From: Cytophagaceae bacterium | Lineage (GTDB): Bacteria; Bacteroidota; Bacteroidia; Cytophagales; Spirosomataceae | Direction of reading: 5' to 3' | NCBI GenBank assembly: GCA_005791165.1 | Contig: SXXW01000011.1 | Coordinates: forward strand, 124,001-188,000 | DNA: 64,000 bases | In this document: positions 44,096-53,044 of the stretch, piece after piece | Position numbering within the stretch: the stretch's first letter is position 1 | Layout of the letters: every line of letters starts with the position of its first letter | Program-made: the position numbers and the translations under genes | The notes under the pieces: model-generated | The model's input: only the letters and a program-made list of their open reading frames with translations | Database searches by the model: none | Told to the model about the DNA's origin: nothing

Positions 44096-45139
44096 TTATA
44101 TTGCCTTTGAGGCTAATGATTTACTTGTTGAAATTGTTTTTTGTAATTCTTCCCAAACTTCCAAAAATGGGAGTTCACGCGTACTTCCATTTGCATTAAA
44201 ATAAATATTGGCAATGCCCCTTTTTTCCTGATATGCCCCTGAATAAGACATGTACTTCTTAAAATTGGCAAAATGACCGCATAAAATTAAAGCAGGAATT
44301 TTAAAAGCATTCGCAATATGTGTTGGTCCAGAATCGATTCCTAAAAAAAAATGCGCCGACTTTATCAACATACATGTTTCTTCGATACTTGTTTTCCCAA
44401 CCAAATTCAAAAAGCTTTTGCTTGAATAATTTAATGGTTCTTGGGTGCCAATTTCAACCACATTAATTCCATACTCCATGGTTAACAAATCAAGCAATTG
44501 AATCCAATTTTCATCTTGCCATTCTCTATTTAGATCCGTCGATTTCCGATGTAAAACCCAGTAATTTCCATTGAAAGGAAGCTTTAGTTTAGCCTGTTCT
44601 ATAAAAATAGATGGTGCTGCATGATCTAAATTTAAGTGACATAATCTGGAAAAATTGCCAAGAAGATTACTCGATTTGTAATAATTATGTATTGTCAAAT
44701 CAATCTCTTCAGCGTATGGATTCTCTAATTTTGTGCCAAAAAAAGGATCCTTCCTTAATTCATTTAAATGCAAATTATAGAACTCGGTAAATGCATTTTT
44801 TCTAGTGATTAAAATACTGAAAAGTATGTTGGTTTCGAGAATGACTTTGGATAGCCCAGGATGCTTAATTAAAACGGGAGCAAAGACTGGCTTTACGATC
44901 CAATAAATTTCTGCATCTTTAAATTTCTTGTGCAGCGCATCTATAATGGGTTCAGAAGCTACAATATCTCCCAAATGTTCCGCCAGCAAAATGCCAATAA
45001 ACGTCTTATTTGGATTTAAAAGTCGCTTTAAATAAAGTGCTAAATTCAAAAATCCATAGGCACCTATCGCACGAATTAAATAAGTTAATTTGCGGAATTT
45101 ATAAGACCATAAAGATTTTGTCAAATAGATACTTGGCAT
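44096..45139 (-). CDS. Glycosyltransferase family 9 protein (heptosyltransferase-like)
   Basis: The 347-residue protein has the GT9 layout: FIGILLAEHLGDIVASEPIIDALHKKFKDAEIYWIV at residues 48-82 and the nucleotide-sugar signature FFLGIDSGPTHIANAFKIPALILCG at 265-288. Relatives add heptose or other sugars to LPS core. It lies 6 bp after the RND adaptor gene and 12 bp before the RND pump gene, so it is inside that operon. The link to efflux is unclear; it may reflect envelope-stress co-regulation. Confidence 0.9.
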   Translation of the reverse strand: MPSIYLTKSLWSYKFRKLTYLIRAIGAYGFLNLALYLKRLLNPNKTFIGILLAEHLGDIVASEPIIDALHKKFKDAEIYWIVKPVFAPVLIKHPGLSKVILETNILFSILITRKNAFTEFYNLHLNELRKDPFFGTKLENPYAEEIDLTIHNYYKSSNLLGNFSRLCHLNLDHAAPSIFIEQAKLKLPFNGNYWVLHRKSTDLNREWQDENWIQLLDLLTMEYGINVVEIGTQEPLNYSSKSFLNLVGKTSIEETCMLIKSAHFFLGIDSGPTHIANAFKIPALILCGHFANFKKYMSYSGAYQEKRGIANIYFNANGSTRELPFLEVWEELQKTISTSKSLASKAI

Positions 45140-45145
45140 TTGATA

Positions 45146-46249
45146 TTATTGAACTACTTCTTTTATTTCAACATCACCATCTGGTTTAACTTGAATAATT
45201 CCATTTGTGATTAAGGTATCTCCAATGGAGAGGCCAGATAAGATCTCAACGGTACGTTCGCCACGAGTCCCAAGCTCAACTTTCTGAGGAACTGATTTCC
45301 CATTTTTTACAAGAAAAACCTTGCTGCCTTTAGCCTCAGGAATAACGGATTCAGTAGGGATTAGTATAGCAGACCCTTTACTTTTTAAAATCAAATTAAC
45401 CTTAGCATAGGCTCCTGGAACCAACAAGTTTGTGGGATTCGCCGATAAAGCTCTAATTTGTAAAGTACGTGTTAATGGGTCTATTTTAGGATCTATCGCA
45501 TATACTTTACCAATAAAGGTCTTTTGTTCATTTTCCGTTGTAAATTCTATCGTACTTCCTTGACGTATCGCTGTTGCATATTTAGCTGGAATAGAGAATT
45601 CTATTTTGGCTGGATTCGTATTAGTTAACGTGGCAATCTTAGTGGCCGGAGATATATAACTTCCCATACTCACGTATCTAAAGCCAACTTTCCCAGCAAA
45701 TGGAGCTTTTAATGTAGTTTTTAATATTTGTGATCTTAAATCTTCAATGTCGGCAGAAATAGTATTCACGGAATTTACAGCAATATCATATTCCCTTTGC
45801 GAAATTGCTTCTTTCTGTAAAAGCACTTTTTGCCTTCCTTCATTATCCTCAGCTAACTTTTTATTGAACCCTAATTTTTTTAATCTAGCCTGTAACTCAT
45901 CATCATTTATTCGTAATAAAACAGTGCCCTTTTGAATATTATCACCTTCTTTGATGTTCAGTAAAATAATTCTTCCTGCTATTTCAGAGCGAATTTCTAC
46001 TTCTTCATTAGGCAATATACTTCCTGTGGAACTTAAAATATCATCTAATTTAGTTGACTTCACTACCGTTACGATGACAGCTGTTTTTCCACCTTTTCCA
46101 CCCGGACCACCTTTCTCTTTTTCTTTACCCTTCATGTTATCTTTTGATTCTGAAGCGGAAAAAGTCTTTTTAATTTTAGGATAAAATGCTAATCCTAAAA
46201 TTAAAATAATCGCTATTAAGCTGATGATTGTTTTCGTAAACTTATTCAT
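45146..46249 (-). CDS. RND efflux periplasmic adaptor (membrane fusion protein)
   Basis: The 367-residue protein has an N-terminal membrane anchor (IISLIAIILILGLAFYP), a charged Gly/Lys-rich linker (residues ~37-55), a lipoyl/barrel-sandwich domain (GRIILLNIKEGDNIQKGTVLLRINDDEL), a helical hairpin, and a beta-barrel (APFAGKVGFRYVSMGSYISPATKIATLTN). It bridges the inner-membrane pump to an outer-membrane channel. The pump gene follows after a GT9 gene. Confidence 0.94.
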   Translation of the reverse strand: MNKFTKTIISLIAIILILGLAFYPKIKKTFSASESKDNMKGKEKEKGGPGGKGGKTAVIVTVVKSTKLDDILSSTGSILPNEEVEIRSEIAGRIILLNIKEGDNIQKGTVLLRINDDELQARLKKLGFNKKLAEDNEGRQKVLLQKEAISQREYDIAVNSVNTISADIEDLRSQILKTTLKAPFAGKVGFRYVSMGSYISPATKIATLTNTNPAKIEFSIPAKYATAIRQGSTIEFTTENEQKTFIGKVYAIDPKIDPLTRTLQIRALSANPTNLLVPGAYAKVNLILKSKGSAILIPTESVIPEAKGSKVFLVKNGKSVPQKVELGTRGERTVEILSGLSIGDTLITNGIIQVKPDGDVEIKEVVQ

Positions 46250-46333
46250 GTATGCGTATTCAAAGGTTTATTAATTTTCTAAGATAAGGAAATTCGAACA
46301 TTCTTTTATCCTCCATTGTAGGCAAATTTTATT

Positions 46334-46804
46334 TTAATTAGTTAACCAAGGTAATATATGTTCATTTTGGGTTTGATTCATCACAAAATGGCTTTGGGCA
46401 TTTCCGATGTTTTTTAAACTGGCCAATTTGTGCAATATAAAATGACGGTACTCATCCATGTCGGCCACCACAATTTTTAACAAAAAATCACTTTGTCCAG
46501 AAACGCAATAGCATTCTTGTACTTCCAATAATTCCATGACATCTTTCTCAAATTGATTTAAATATTCAGCTGCATGTTCTTTTAATGATATATCGCAGAA
46601 TACAGTTAGGGATTTACCTAATTTATTGGGGTTAATAATAGCCTTATACCCTGTAATAACTCCATCTTTTTCCATACGCTTGATTCGCTCATGGATGGGC
46701 GTGGCACTCATGCCCAAACGGCTCGCCATTTCCTTATTCGACAAAAAGGCATCCTCATGCAAAAAGGCAAGTATTTTTTTATCTATTTCATCTAATTTCG
46801 CCAT
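46334..46804 (-). CDS. Lrp/AsnC family transcriptional regulator
   Basis: At 156 residues it has the family form: N-terminal helix-turn-helix (LDEIDKKILAFLHEDAFLSNKEMASRLGMSATPIHERIKRMEKDGVITGYKAIINP) and a C-terminal ligand-binding RAM domain (VQECYCVSGQSDFLLKIVVADMDEYRHFILHKL). It probably senses an amino acid. The start lies 17 bp inside the end of gldH, so the two are co-transcribed. Confidence 0.95.
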   Translation of the reverse strand: MAKLDEIDKKILAFLHEDAFLSNKEMASRLGMSATPIHERIKRMEKDGVITGYKAIINPNKLGKSLTVFCDISLKEHAAEYLNQFEKDVMELLEVQECYCVSGQSDFLLKIVVADMDEYRHFILHKLASLKNIGNAQSHFVMNQTQNEHILPWLTN

Positions 46805-47327
46805 CCCTTATTTCTTTTTTTATTAAAGAGGCACCCACTGAAACGATCCCTTCTAAGGTATCCATTCTCATGTTTTGCTGTAATAGTATTCGATAGGCGC
46901 CTGATTTAGGAAACTTTAAATTTTTGAAAATGGTATAAGAATGACTATACATATCACCTAATCCTGAACCCTTAGGTTTACCTGATTTTGCATCATAAAA
47001 AATGGCTTCAGCCTCCGCTTTTTTAAAGCTAATTCCATCCTCACTCAAAATTTCTGAAATGAAATATAAATTATAGAAAGAATACGTATTCGTTTGTCGG
47101 ATAGCCACCTGCATATCATATAGGTGAGAAGTATCTGTAATTTGAAACGGAATTTCTAATTTGTTTTTTTGTATCCAACCCATCTCACCCATTGATTGCC
47201 TTTCGTTGACAAGCTCATTTCCACTACAACCTAGAATTACAAATACAAATAATAAGCCTGTGATACATGGTAAACTTAAGCAGGAAGTGATTTGCTTATA
47301 TCTAAACTTGAGGAGTATCAGGTGCAT
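46788..47327 (-). CDS. gldH: Gliding motility lipoprotein GldH
   Basis: GldH is required for Bacteroidota gliding and is linked to the T9SS machinery. I set the start at the ATG at 47327 (MHLILLKFRYKQ), giving 179 residues; the frame is open further up, but there it runs through ricT. The signal peptide ends in a lipobox (VILGCSG). The mature part (WIQKNKLEIPFQITDTSHLYDMQVAIRQTNTYSFYNLYF) matches the family. It overlaps ricT by 26 bp and the Lrp gene by 17 bp. Confidence 0.9.
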   Translation of the reverse strand: MHLILLKFRYKQITSCLSLPCITGLLFVFVILGCSGNELVNERQSMGEMGWIQKNKLEIPFQITDTSHLYDMQVAIRQTNTYSFYNLYFISEILSEDGISFKKAEAEAIFYDAKSGKPKGSGLGDMYSHSYTIFKNLKFPKSGAYRILLQQNMRMDTLEGIVSVGASLIKKEIRDGEIR

Positions 47328-48696
47328 TTCCTGGTGGTCTTGGTTTAAATTTCTTTTTAAACTTTTTCTTAAATGGCTTTGGAGTGGCACTGTTTTCTGG
47401 GGATTGGCTATCGCCCATTGGCCCATTGGAAACTGGAGTACCTTCGCTGGCGCTAATGGCATCAGGACCTTTTTGGTTCGGATTATTTGGCTTAGGTCTT
47501 TGTTGGAAATTTGGCCTTGGTCTATTCGGGTCATTGTCCCTAAACCGGTTTTCATTTGGCCCTTTTTTAAATCCGCCTTTATTTTTAGACTCCCCGTATT
47601 TTTTATCCATCCGATCCAAATCTGAATTTAATTGAGATAAACTCAATTTTTCAACCACCGGAGCATCTGGATTTAGATCTTCGAATGACTTTGGGATGAT
47701 ACCCTTTTTATTTAAATCGATAATTTCTTGGACACGGTCACAGGAAACAGGAATCCAAATAGCCTCTTCCCCTACAATTCCAAACCACATCATTCTTTTG
47801 AAAATATCTGTTTTTTGTAATACCGCTTCTCCCTTTTTCGTTTTTATCCGTCCTTCGATCGTTGGTATGCCTTTTAAAGCATCCATGTAAGTCTCTAATT
47901 CATAGTTTAAACAACATTTCAAACGGCCACATTGTCCACTTAATTTTACAGGATTTAAGGATAAATTTTGATAGCGAGCTGCGGCCGTAGTTACGTTTTT
48001 AAAGTCGGTCAGCCACGTAGAACAACATAATTCTCTTCCACATATTCCAACACCCCCTAATCTTCCCGCCTCTTGGCGTAAAGAAATTTGTTTCATTTCT
48101 ACCCGAATTTTAAATTCAGTAGCTAATAATTTAATTAATTCTCTGAAATCAACTCGGTCATCCGAAGAATAATAAAATACAGCTTTAGTGCCATCAGACT
48201 GAAATTCAACATCAGAAAGCTTCATGTTCAACTTCAAATCTTGTATGATTTGTCGACCTCGGTACATGGTAGGTAAGTCCCTCGCAATTGCCTGCTCATG
48301 CTTTTCCAAATCCTTTTCATTGGCAATTCGAACAATATTTTTTAGATTCTCGTCGTCTTTGATTGACTTTTTCAGCAATTGGAGTCTAACTAGTTCCCCC
48401 TGCAAGGAAACCACACCCATGTGAATGCCCGTAGAAGATTCGATCATGACTGGATCTCCAGTATGTAAAATAAGTTCAGTGGAATTTCTAAAGTATTCCT
48501 TTCTTCCTCCTTTGAATTTTACTTCTACGATTTGAAAACGTTGAAATTGAGGGACATCTAAATCAGATAGCCAATCAAAAACATTCATTTTATTGCAAGC
48601 ACCTGTGCCACAACTGCCATTGCTTTGACAGCCTACAACTTCTCCTTCAACTTTTTTCGATCCACATGATCCTGTGGAGCACGACTTACATCCCAT
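47302..48696 (-). CDS. ricT: PSP1/RicT-like protein with Cys-rich N terminus and disordered tail
   Basis: The 464-residue protein contains a PSP1 domain like B. subtilis RicT (YaaT), including EAGRLGGVGICGRELCCSTWL and LSGQCGRLKCCLNYELETY, with cysteines that bind an iron-sulfur cluster in the Ric complex. The first 35 residues add seven more Cys (CKSC, SCGS, GTGACN). The last ~110 residues are Pro/Asn/Lys-rich and probably disordered. RicT with RicA and RicF affects RNase Y-dependent mRNA processing in B. subtilis; its Bacteroidota role is not known. It overlaps gldH. Confidence 0.9.
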   Translation of the reverse strand: MGCKSCSTGSCGSKKVEGEVVGCQSNGSCGTGACNKMNVFDWLSDLDVPQFQRFQIVEVKFKGGRKEYFRNSTELILHTGDPVMIESSTGIHMGVVSLQGELVRLQLLKKSIKDDENLKNIVRIANEKDLEKHEQAIARDLPTMYRGRQIIQDLKLNMKLSDVEFQSDGTKAVFYYSSDDRVDFRELIKLLATEFKIRVEMKQISLRQEAGRLGGVGICGRELCCSTWLTDFKNVTTAAARYQNLSLNPVKLSGQCGRLKCCLNYELETYMDALKGIPTIEGRIKTKKGEAVLQKTDIFKRMMWFGIVGEEAIWIPVSCDRVQEIIDLNKKGIIPKSFEDLNPDAPVVEKLSLSQLNSDLDRMDKKYGESKNKGGFKKGPNENRFRDNDPNRPRPNFQQRPKPNNPNQKGPDAISASEGTPVSNGPMGDSQSPENSATPKPFKKKFKKKFKPRPPGNAPDTPQV

Positions 48697-48718
48697 ATTT
48701 TTATATGTAAATCAGCTA

Positions 48719-50005
48719 TTAATTCTTAAATCTAAGAACATCTAAGCCGATATCTCGTCTAAAATTTTTACCCTCATATTTTGCCGTTATGGCCGCCTTT
48801 TGCGACTTTTGAATGGCATTTTCTAAGGTGTTTGAGGTACCTGTAAAGGCCATTACTCGGCCTCCACTTGTTACTATTTCTCCCTCTTTTTCCTGGGTTC
48901 CCGCGTGGAAAATGAAGGCATCCTCTATTTTTTCTAAATTTGAAATGACATCCCCTTTTCTATAATTCTCGGGATATCCTCCAGCAACGACCATCGTCGC
49001 AACTGCGTACTGACTTGAAATCTGTAAAACATGTTCGCTCAAGGTACCATTAGAGGAAGCAATCAGTAAAGATAGGAAATCAGATTCGATTCTTGGTAAT
49101 ACTACCTCAGTTTCAGGGTCACCCATCCGAGCATTGTACTCGATGACATAAGGTTCGCCTTCATGATTCATTAGGCCAATAAATATAAATCCTTGATATT
49201 TAATTTTTTCTGCATTAAGTCCATGCAAGGTCGGATCGATCACTTTCGTTTTGACCAATTCCATAAATTTAGCCGTAGCAAATGGAACAGGGGAAACAGC
49301 GCCCATTCCGCCCGTATTTAAACCTTCATCATTTTCTCCAATTCGCTTATAATCCTTTGCCTCCGGTAGAACTACGTAATTCTCACCATCAGTTAATACA
49401 AAAACAGAAAGTTCGATACCTCTTAAAAATTGTTCAATAACGACTTTTTCAGATGCAGCGCCAAATTTGGACTCTAAAAGCATTTCTTCCAACGAATCTT
49501 TAGCCTCCTGTAGACTTTGGGCTATAATAACCCCTTTCCCAGCAGCTAAGCCATCCGCCTTTAAAACAATAGGTAGACTTTGCTCTTCTAAATAAAGCAA
49601 ACCTTCTTCAATAGTCTCTTTAGTGAATGTTTTAGAAGCAGCAGTAGGTATGCCGTATGTATGCATAAAATTTTTCGAGAAATCCTTGCTCCCCTCCAAT
49701 TGAGCCCCATCAGAACCCGGTCCCACAATTCCTACGTGTTGTAAGTCTGCTCGGGACTCTATGAAATTACGTATGCCTCGAACTAATGGCTCTTCCGGAC
49801 CTACAATGACCAACTCAATATTATGGGTTCGTATAGCATCGACAATTCCCTCAAAATCAGTCACTCCCACGGCTAAATTTGTTCCCAAATTAGCAGTTCC
49901 AGGATTACCAGGGGCAATAAATAAATCGCTCAACAAATTACTTTGAGAAATCTTCCATGCAAATGCATGCTCACGTCCCCCCGATCCCAATATCAATACA
50001 TTCAT
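48719..50005 (-). CDS. purD: Phosphoribosylamine-glycine ligase
   Basis: An ATP-grasp enzyme of 428 residues for the second step of purine synthesis. Visible: MNVLILGSGGREHAFAWKI, IVGPEEPLVRGI, LPIVLKADGLAAGKGVI (ATP binding), GLNTGGMGAVSPVPFA, and VIEYNARMGDPETEVVLPRI. It lies 15 bp downstream of recQ and 22 bp before ricT on the same strand. Confidence 0.97.
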   Translation of the reverse strand: MNVLILGSGGREHAFAWKISQSNLLSDLFIAPGNPGTANLGTNLAVGVTDFEGIVDAIRTHNIELVIVGPEEPLVRGIRNFIESRADLQHVGIVGPGSDGAQLEGSKDFSKNFMHTYGIPTAASKTFTKETIEEGLLYLEEQSLPIVLKADGLAAGKGVIIAQSLQEAKDSLEEMLLESKFGAASEKVVIEQFLRGIELSVFVLTDGENYVVLPEAKDYKRIGENDEGLNTGGMGAVSPVPFATAKFMELVKTKVIDPTLHGLNAEKIKYQGFIFIGLMNHEGEPYVIEYNARMGDPETEVVLPRIESDFLSLLIASSNGTLSEHVLQISSQYAVATMVVAGGYPENYRKGDVISNLEKIEDAFIFHAGTQEKEGEIVTSGGRVMAFTGTSNTLENAIQKSQKAAITAKYEGKNFRRDIGLDVLRFKN

Positions 50006-50019
50006 ACTAAATGTTAGTT

Positions 50020-52335
50020 CTAATTCGCTAATTCACTTAAAAATTTAATCCGCATTAATCGGAGCTCCTCCTCACTTACGTCTTCAATGTTACAGTTTTC
50101 TAATGCCGTGGCAATATTATCAGAATCTGCACTCATAAAATATTCGAAAATCTCATCCTGCTTGTCAGGCTCTATCACTTGATTAATAAAATAATCTAAG
50201 TTCAATTTAGTCCCTGAATAACAAATGGTTTCAATCTCTTGAATTAAATCCACCATGGAGATTTCCTTTTGCTCCGCAATAATATCTAAATCAATTTTAC
50301 GATCAACCTGCTGGATAATATGTATTTTAATCTTTGATTTATTAACCGTCGATTTCACAACTACTTCCTTTGCAGTCTCTATTTCATTTTCTTCCACATA
50401 TCGAATGATGGCATCAAGGAATTGTTTTCCAAATTTCACCACTTTCCCCATCCCAACTCCATTAATCTGGGCCATTTCTTCCTGTGTTGCGGGATATGTG
50501 GTGGCCATTTCCTCTAAAGATGGATCTTGGAAAATAACATAAGGAGGTAAATTCTTCTCTTTGGCTACCTTTTTTCGAAGATTCTTTAATAGCTCAAATA
50601 ACGCATCATCATAAGCCTTTGCGCCTAATGCTAAACTTTCCTCCGCATTTTCTAAATCAATAGCCTCTTTTTCATAATCATGGTCTTTGGAAAATGTTAA
50701 AGGATGTGAGTCTTTTAAAAATGCATGGCCCTTCTCCGTAATCTTTAAAATTCCATAATTTTCAATATCTTTCTCCAACAAACCATAAATCAAAACCTGT
50801 TTGATAAACGAAATCCATGGCGATTTTACACTTTCTGGATTAGGTTCTTTAGCAGATCTTTTGCGCATTTGCGGCTTTTTAGGATTTCCATCCTCATCTT
50901 CATCGTCCTCATCCTCGTCTTCTTCCACGACTTTATTCCAAGAAACTTCTTTCCCCACTCCGAAAACCGAAAGCTTGGCTTGTTCATTGCTAGTAATATA
51001 TGGATTGCTTTTGCCTTCTAATACATCTGCAATATGCTCTGCCTCAAAATTTTCTCCCGTTTGTTTGATGGCTTCTAAAACCCAACTAACCTCTTGTTCT
51101 GCCTTGTAGGTGGGTGTAGGGTGCATGCAATTATCGCAGAATCCGCAATTGTCAGCCATGTACTCTCCAAAATAACCCAATAATTGTTTTCTTCTACAAA
51201 CCCCTAGATTGGCATAATACACCATTTCAGTCAACAATAACTTGGCATTTTCTTTTTCTGAAACCGCCTTGTCTTTATTGAATTTATCTAATTTTAAAAT
51301 ATCGTCGTACGTATAAAACAAAATACAAGTACCCTCTAGACCATCCCTTCCTGCACGACCGGTTTCTTGGTAATATCCTTCTAATGATTTAGGCGCATCA
51401 TAATGGATAACAAAACGAACATCAGGTTTGTCAATTCCCATGCCAAAAGCAATCGTAGCGACCATCACCTCCACCTCTTCATTCAAAAAAGCTTCTTGGT
51501 TAGTCATCCGTACTTGTGGTTCCAAACCCGCATGGTATGGTAGTGCTTTTACGCCATTGACCAATAATAAATCCGAAATTTCCTCGACTCTCTTTCTACT
51601 CAAACAATAGATAATTCCAGCCTTTCCGCTATTTGATTTAATGTAACGAATTAATTGCTTATCAATATCCTTCTTCGATCGAATTTCATAATACAGATTT
51701 TTACGATTAAAGGAAGATTTAAAAACATGCGCATCTTCTAAATTAAGCGTTTTTTGAATGTCCTGCTGTACTTTTGGAGTGGCCGTCGCGGTCAAAGCTA
51801 TGATAGGCATTTTATCATTAATGGACTCAATGATGGTTCTAATCTTTCTATATTCAGGCCTAAAGTCATGCCCCCACTCAGAGATACAATGTGCCTCATC
51901 GATCGCTACAAAAGAGATATTGGCCTGCTTTAAAAAGTTTAAATTTTCTTGCTTATTTAATGATTCAGGGGCGATATACAATAACTTTACCTGGCCATTA
52001 ATCACTTCGCTTTTCACCCGATTTATTTCAGCGCGGGTTAATGAAGAATTTAAAAACTGCGCATTGATGCCAAAAGCAACCATTTGGTCCACCTGATTTT
52101 TCATCAAGGCAATTAACGGTGAAATGACAATCGCTGTACCTGGTAAGACAATAGCTGGCAGTTGATAACAAAGAGATTTACCAGCGCCCGTAGGCATTAA
52201 GACAAAACTATTATTTCCCTGTAACGTATTTTGAATGATGGCTTCCTGCTCCCCTCGAAATTGACTAAACCCAAAGGTTTTTTTCAGTTCTTTACTCAGT
52301 AATTCTTTTGTTATAGTAATCGGCATATAGTTCAA
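50020..52335 (-). CDS. recQ: ATP-dependent DNA helicase RecQ
   Basis: The 771-residue 3'-5' helicase has Walker A SFVLMPTGAGKSLCYQLPA, the DEAH box AIDEAHCISEWGHDFRPEY, motif VI HYDAPKSLEGYYQETGRAGRDG, and the RecQ-Ct zinc cysteines (CRRKQLLGYFG...CGFCDNC). An HRDC domain is near residues 575-655, followed by a helical C-terminal extension. A strongly acidic segment of about 20 residues (near 465-490) followed by a basic stretch interrupts the RQC region. The start may be the ATG nine bases further in (MPITITKELL). Confidence 0.95.
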   Translation of the reverse strand: MNYMPITITKELLSKELKKTFGFSQFRGEQEAIIQNTLQGNNSFVLMPTGAGKSLCYQLPAIVLPGTAIVISPLIALMKNQVDQMVAFGINAQFLNSSLTRAEINRVKSEVINGQVKLLYIAPESLNKQENLNFLKQANISFVAIDEAHCISEWGHDFRPEYRKIRTIIESINDKMPIIALTATATPKVQQDIQKTLNLEDAHVFKSSFNRKNLYYEIRSKKDIDKQLIRYIKSNSGKAGIIYCLSRKRVEEISDLLLVNGVKALPYHAGLEPQVRMTNQEAFLNEEVEVMVATIAFGMGIDKPDVRFVIHYDAPKSLEGYYQETGRAGRDGLEGTCILFYTYDDILKLDKFNKDKAVSEKENAKLLLTEMVYYANLGVCRRKQLLGYFGEYMADNCGFCDNCMHPTPTYKAEQEVSWVLEAIKQTGENFEAEHIADVLEGKSNPYITSNEQAKLSVFGVGKEVSWNKVVEEDEDEDDEDEDGNPKKPQMRKRSAKEPNPESVKSPWISFIKQVLIYGLLEKDIENYGILKITEKGHAFLKDSHPLTFSKDHDYEKEAIDLENAEESLALGAKAYDDALFELLKNLRKKVAKEKNLPPYVIFQDPSLEEMATTYPATQEEMAQINGVGMGKVVKFGKQFLDAIIRYVEENEIETAKEVVVKSTVNKSKIKIHIIQQVDRKIDLDIIAEQKEISMVDLIQEIETICYSGTKLNLDYFINQVIEPDKQDEIFEYFMSADSDNIATALENCNIEDVSEEELRLMRIKFLSELAN

Positions 52336-52414
52336 GTCGGCTGAATTGTTTTGTCCTTTTGTTTTCTAATCATTTATTCAAACCCTTAGAAAACCTTCTA
52401 AATTTGAAATTAAA

Positions 52415-52422
52415 CAAAAATA
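52415..52422 (-). promoter_or_regulatory. -7 element upstream of recQ
   Basis: TATTTTTG on the reverse strand matches TAnnTTTG and lies about 80 bp upstream of the recQ start. No well-spaced -33 TTG is seen. The rest of the 206-bp gap to the DUF4293 gene shows no other clear element. Confidence 0.35.
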
Positions 52423-52541
52423 TCCAATCCATAGCAAAAAAGATTAGTAATTAAGGTTGAGTCCAATTTTATCAGGAAATGACGCTATGAACTTTCATTT
52501 CAAATGGAATAATCGACTTAAATATGTGTAATTAAATCGGC

Positions 52542-53018
52542 CTAACGCATTCTGTTTGAGGATTGTACCAACATTTCATCTTTTCGGATGAGGCGATTTG
52601 CAATCATATTAGCCAATAATGCGACGACCATGGCATAAAATCCGAAGCCATAAGCTCCTTGGTTTTCCGGTTCAAAAACAGGCATCGCTTGTTTGAAAAT
52701 AATCCAAAAAGTATAGGCCATCGAACCAGCTATTAATAATGAATTTATAAGACCCAGGGTCATTTGGCGCACTCTATTTTTAAATGAAAATAGGATGAGT
52801 ATTGTTAAAAGCGTCGATGCGATTAACAATAGGGCTAGTGCAAGATGGGAATGATCACTAACAATAGCCCCGTTTTGGGAGATGGTCCAGTGTGTATTAG
52901 TCATTTCTGCACTTTGTCCCGAATTACCCGTTTTTGCCCATATAGGTAAACCATATCCTACTAAACTTTGTGCTAAAACAACGATGGCTAAAAAAATGGA
53001 TTGTGGTCTTTGTATCAT
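52542..53018 (-). CDS. DUF4293 family membrane protein
   Basis: The 158-residue protein has four predicted membrane helices, beginning MIQRPQSIFLAIVVLAQSLVGYGLPIW, the typical start of this Bacteroidota-specific family. Function is unknown. It lies 26 bp after the carotenoid desaturase gene on the same strand. Confidence 0.9.
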   Translation of the reverse strand: MIQRPQSIFLAIVVLAQSLVGYGLPIWAKTGNSGQSAEMTNTHWTISQNGAIVSDHSHLALALLLIASTLLTILILFSFKNRVRQMTLGLINSLLIAGSMAYTFWIIFKQAMPVFEPENQGAYGFGFYAMVVALLANMIANRLIRKDEMLVQSSNRMR

Positions 53019-53044
53019 CTTTAATCTTATTTTAAAATGTAAAA

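Noticed and set aside
47328-47555. Longer GldH reading frame to 47555
   Set aside because: It runs through the ricT coding region and lacks a signal peptide at its start; the ATG at 47327 puts the signal peptide and lipobox in the right place.
50020-52335. RecQ as a mobile-element or defence gene
   Set aside because: It has the full domain set of housekeeping RecQ and sits among core genes.
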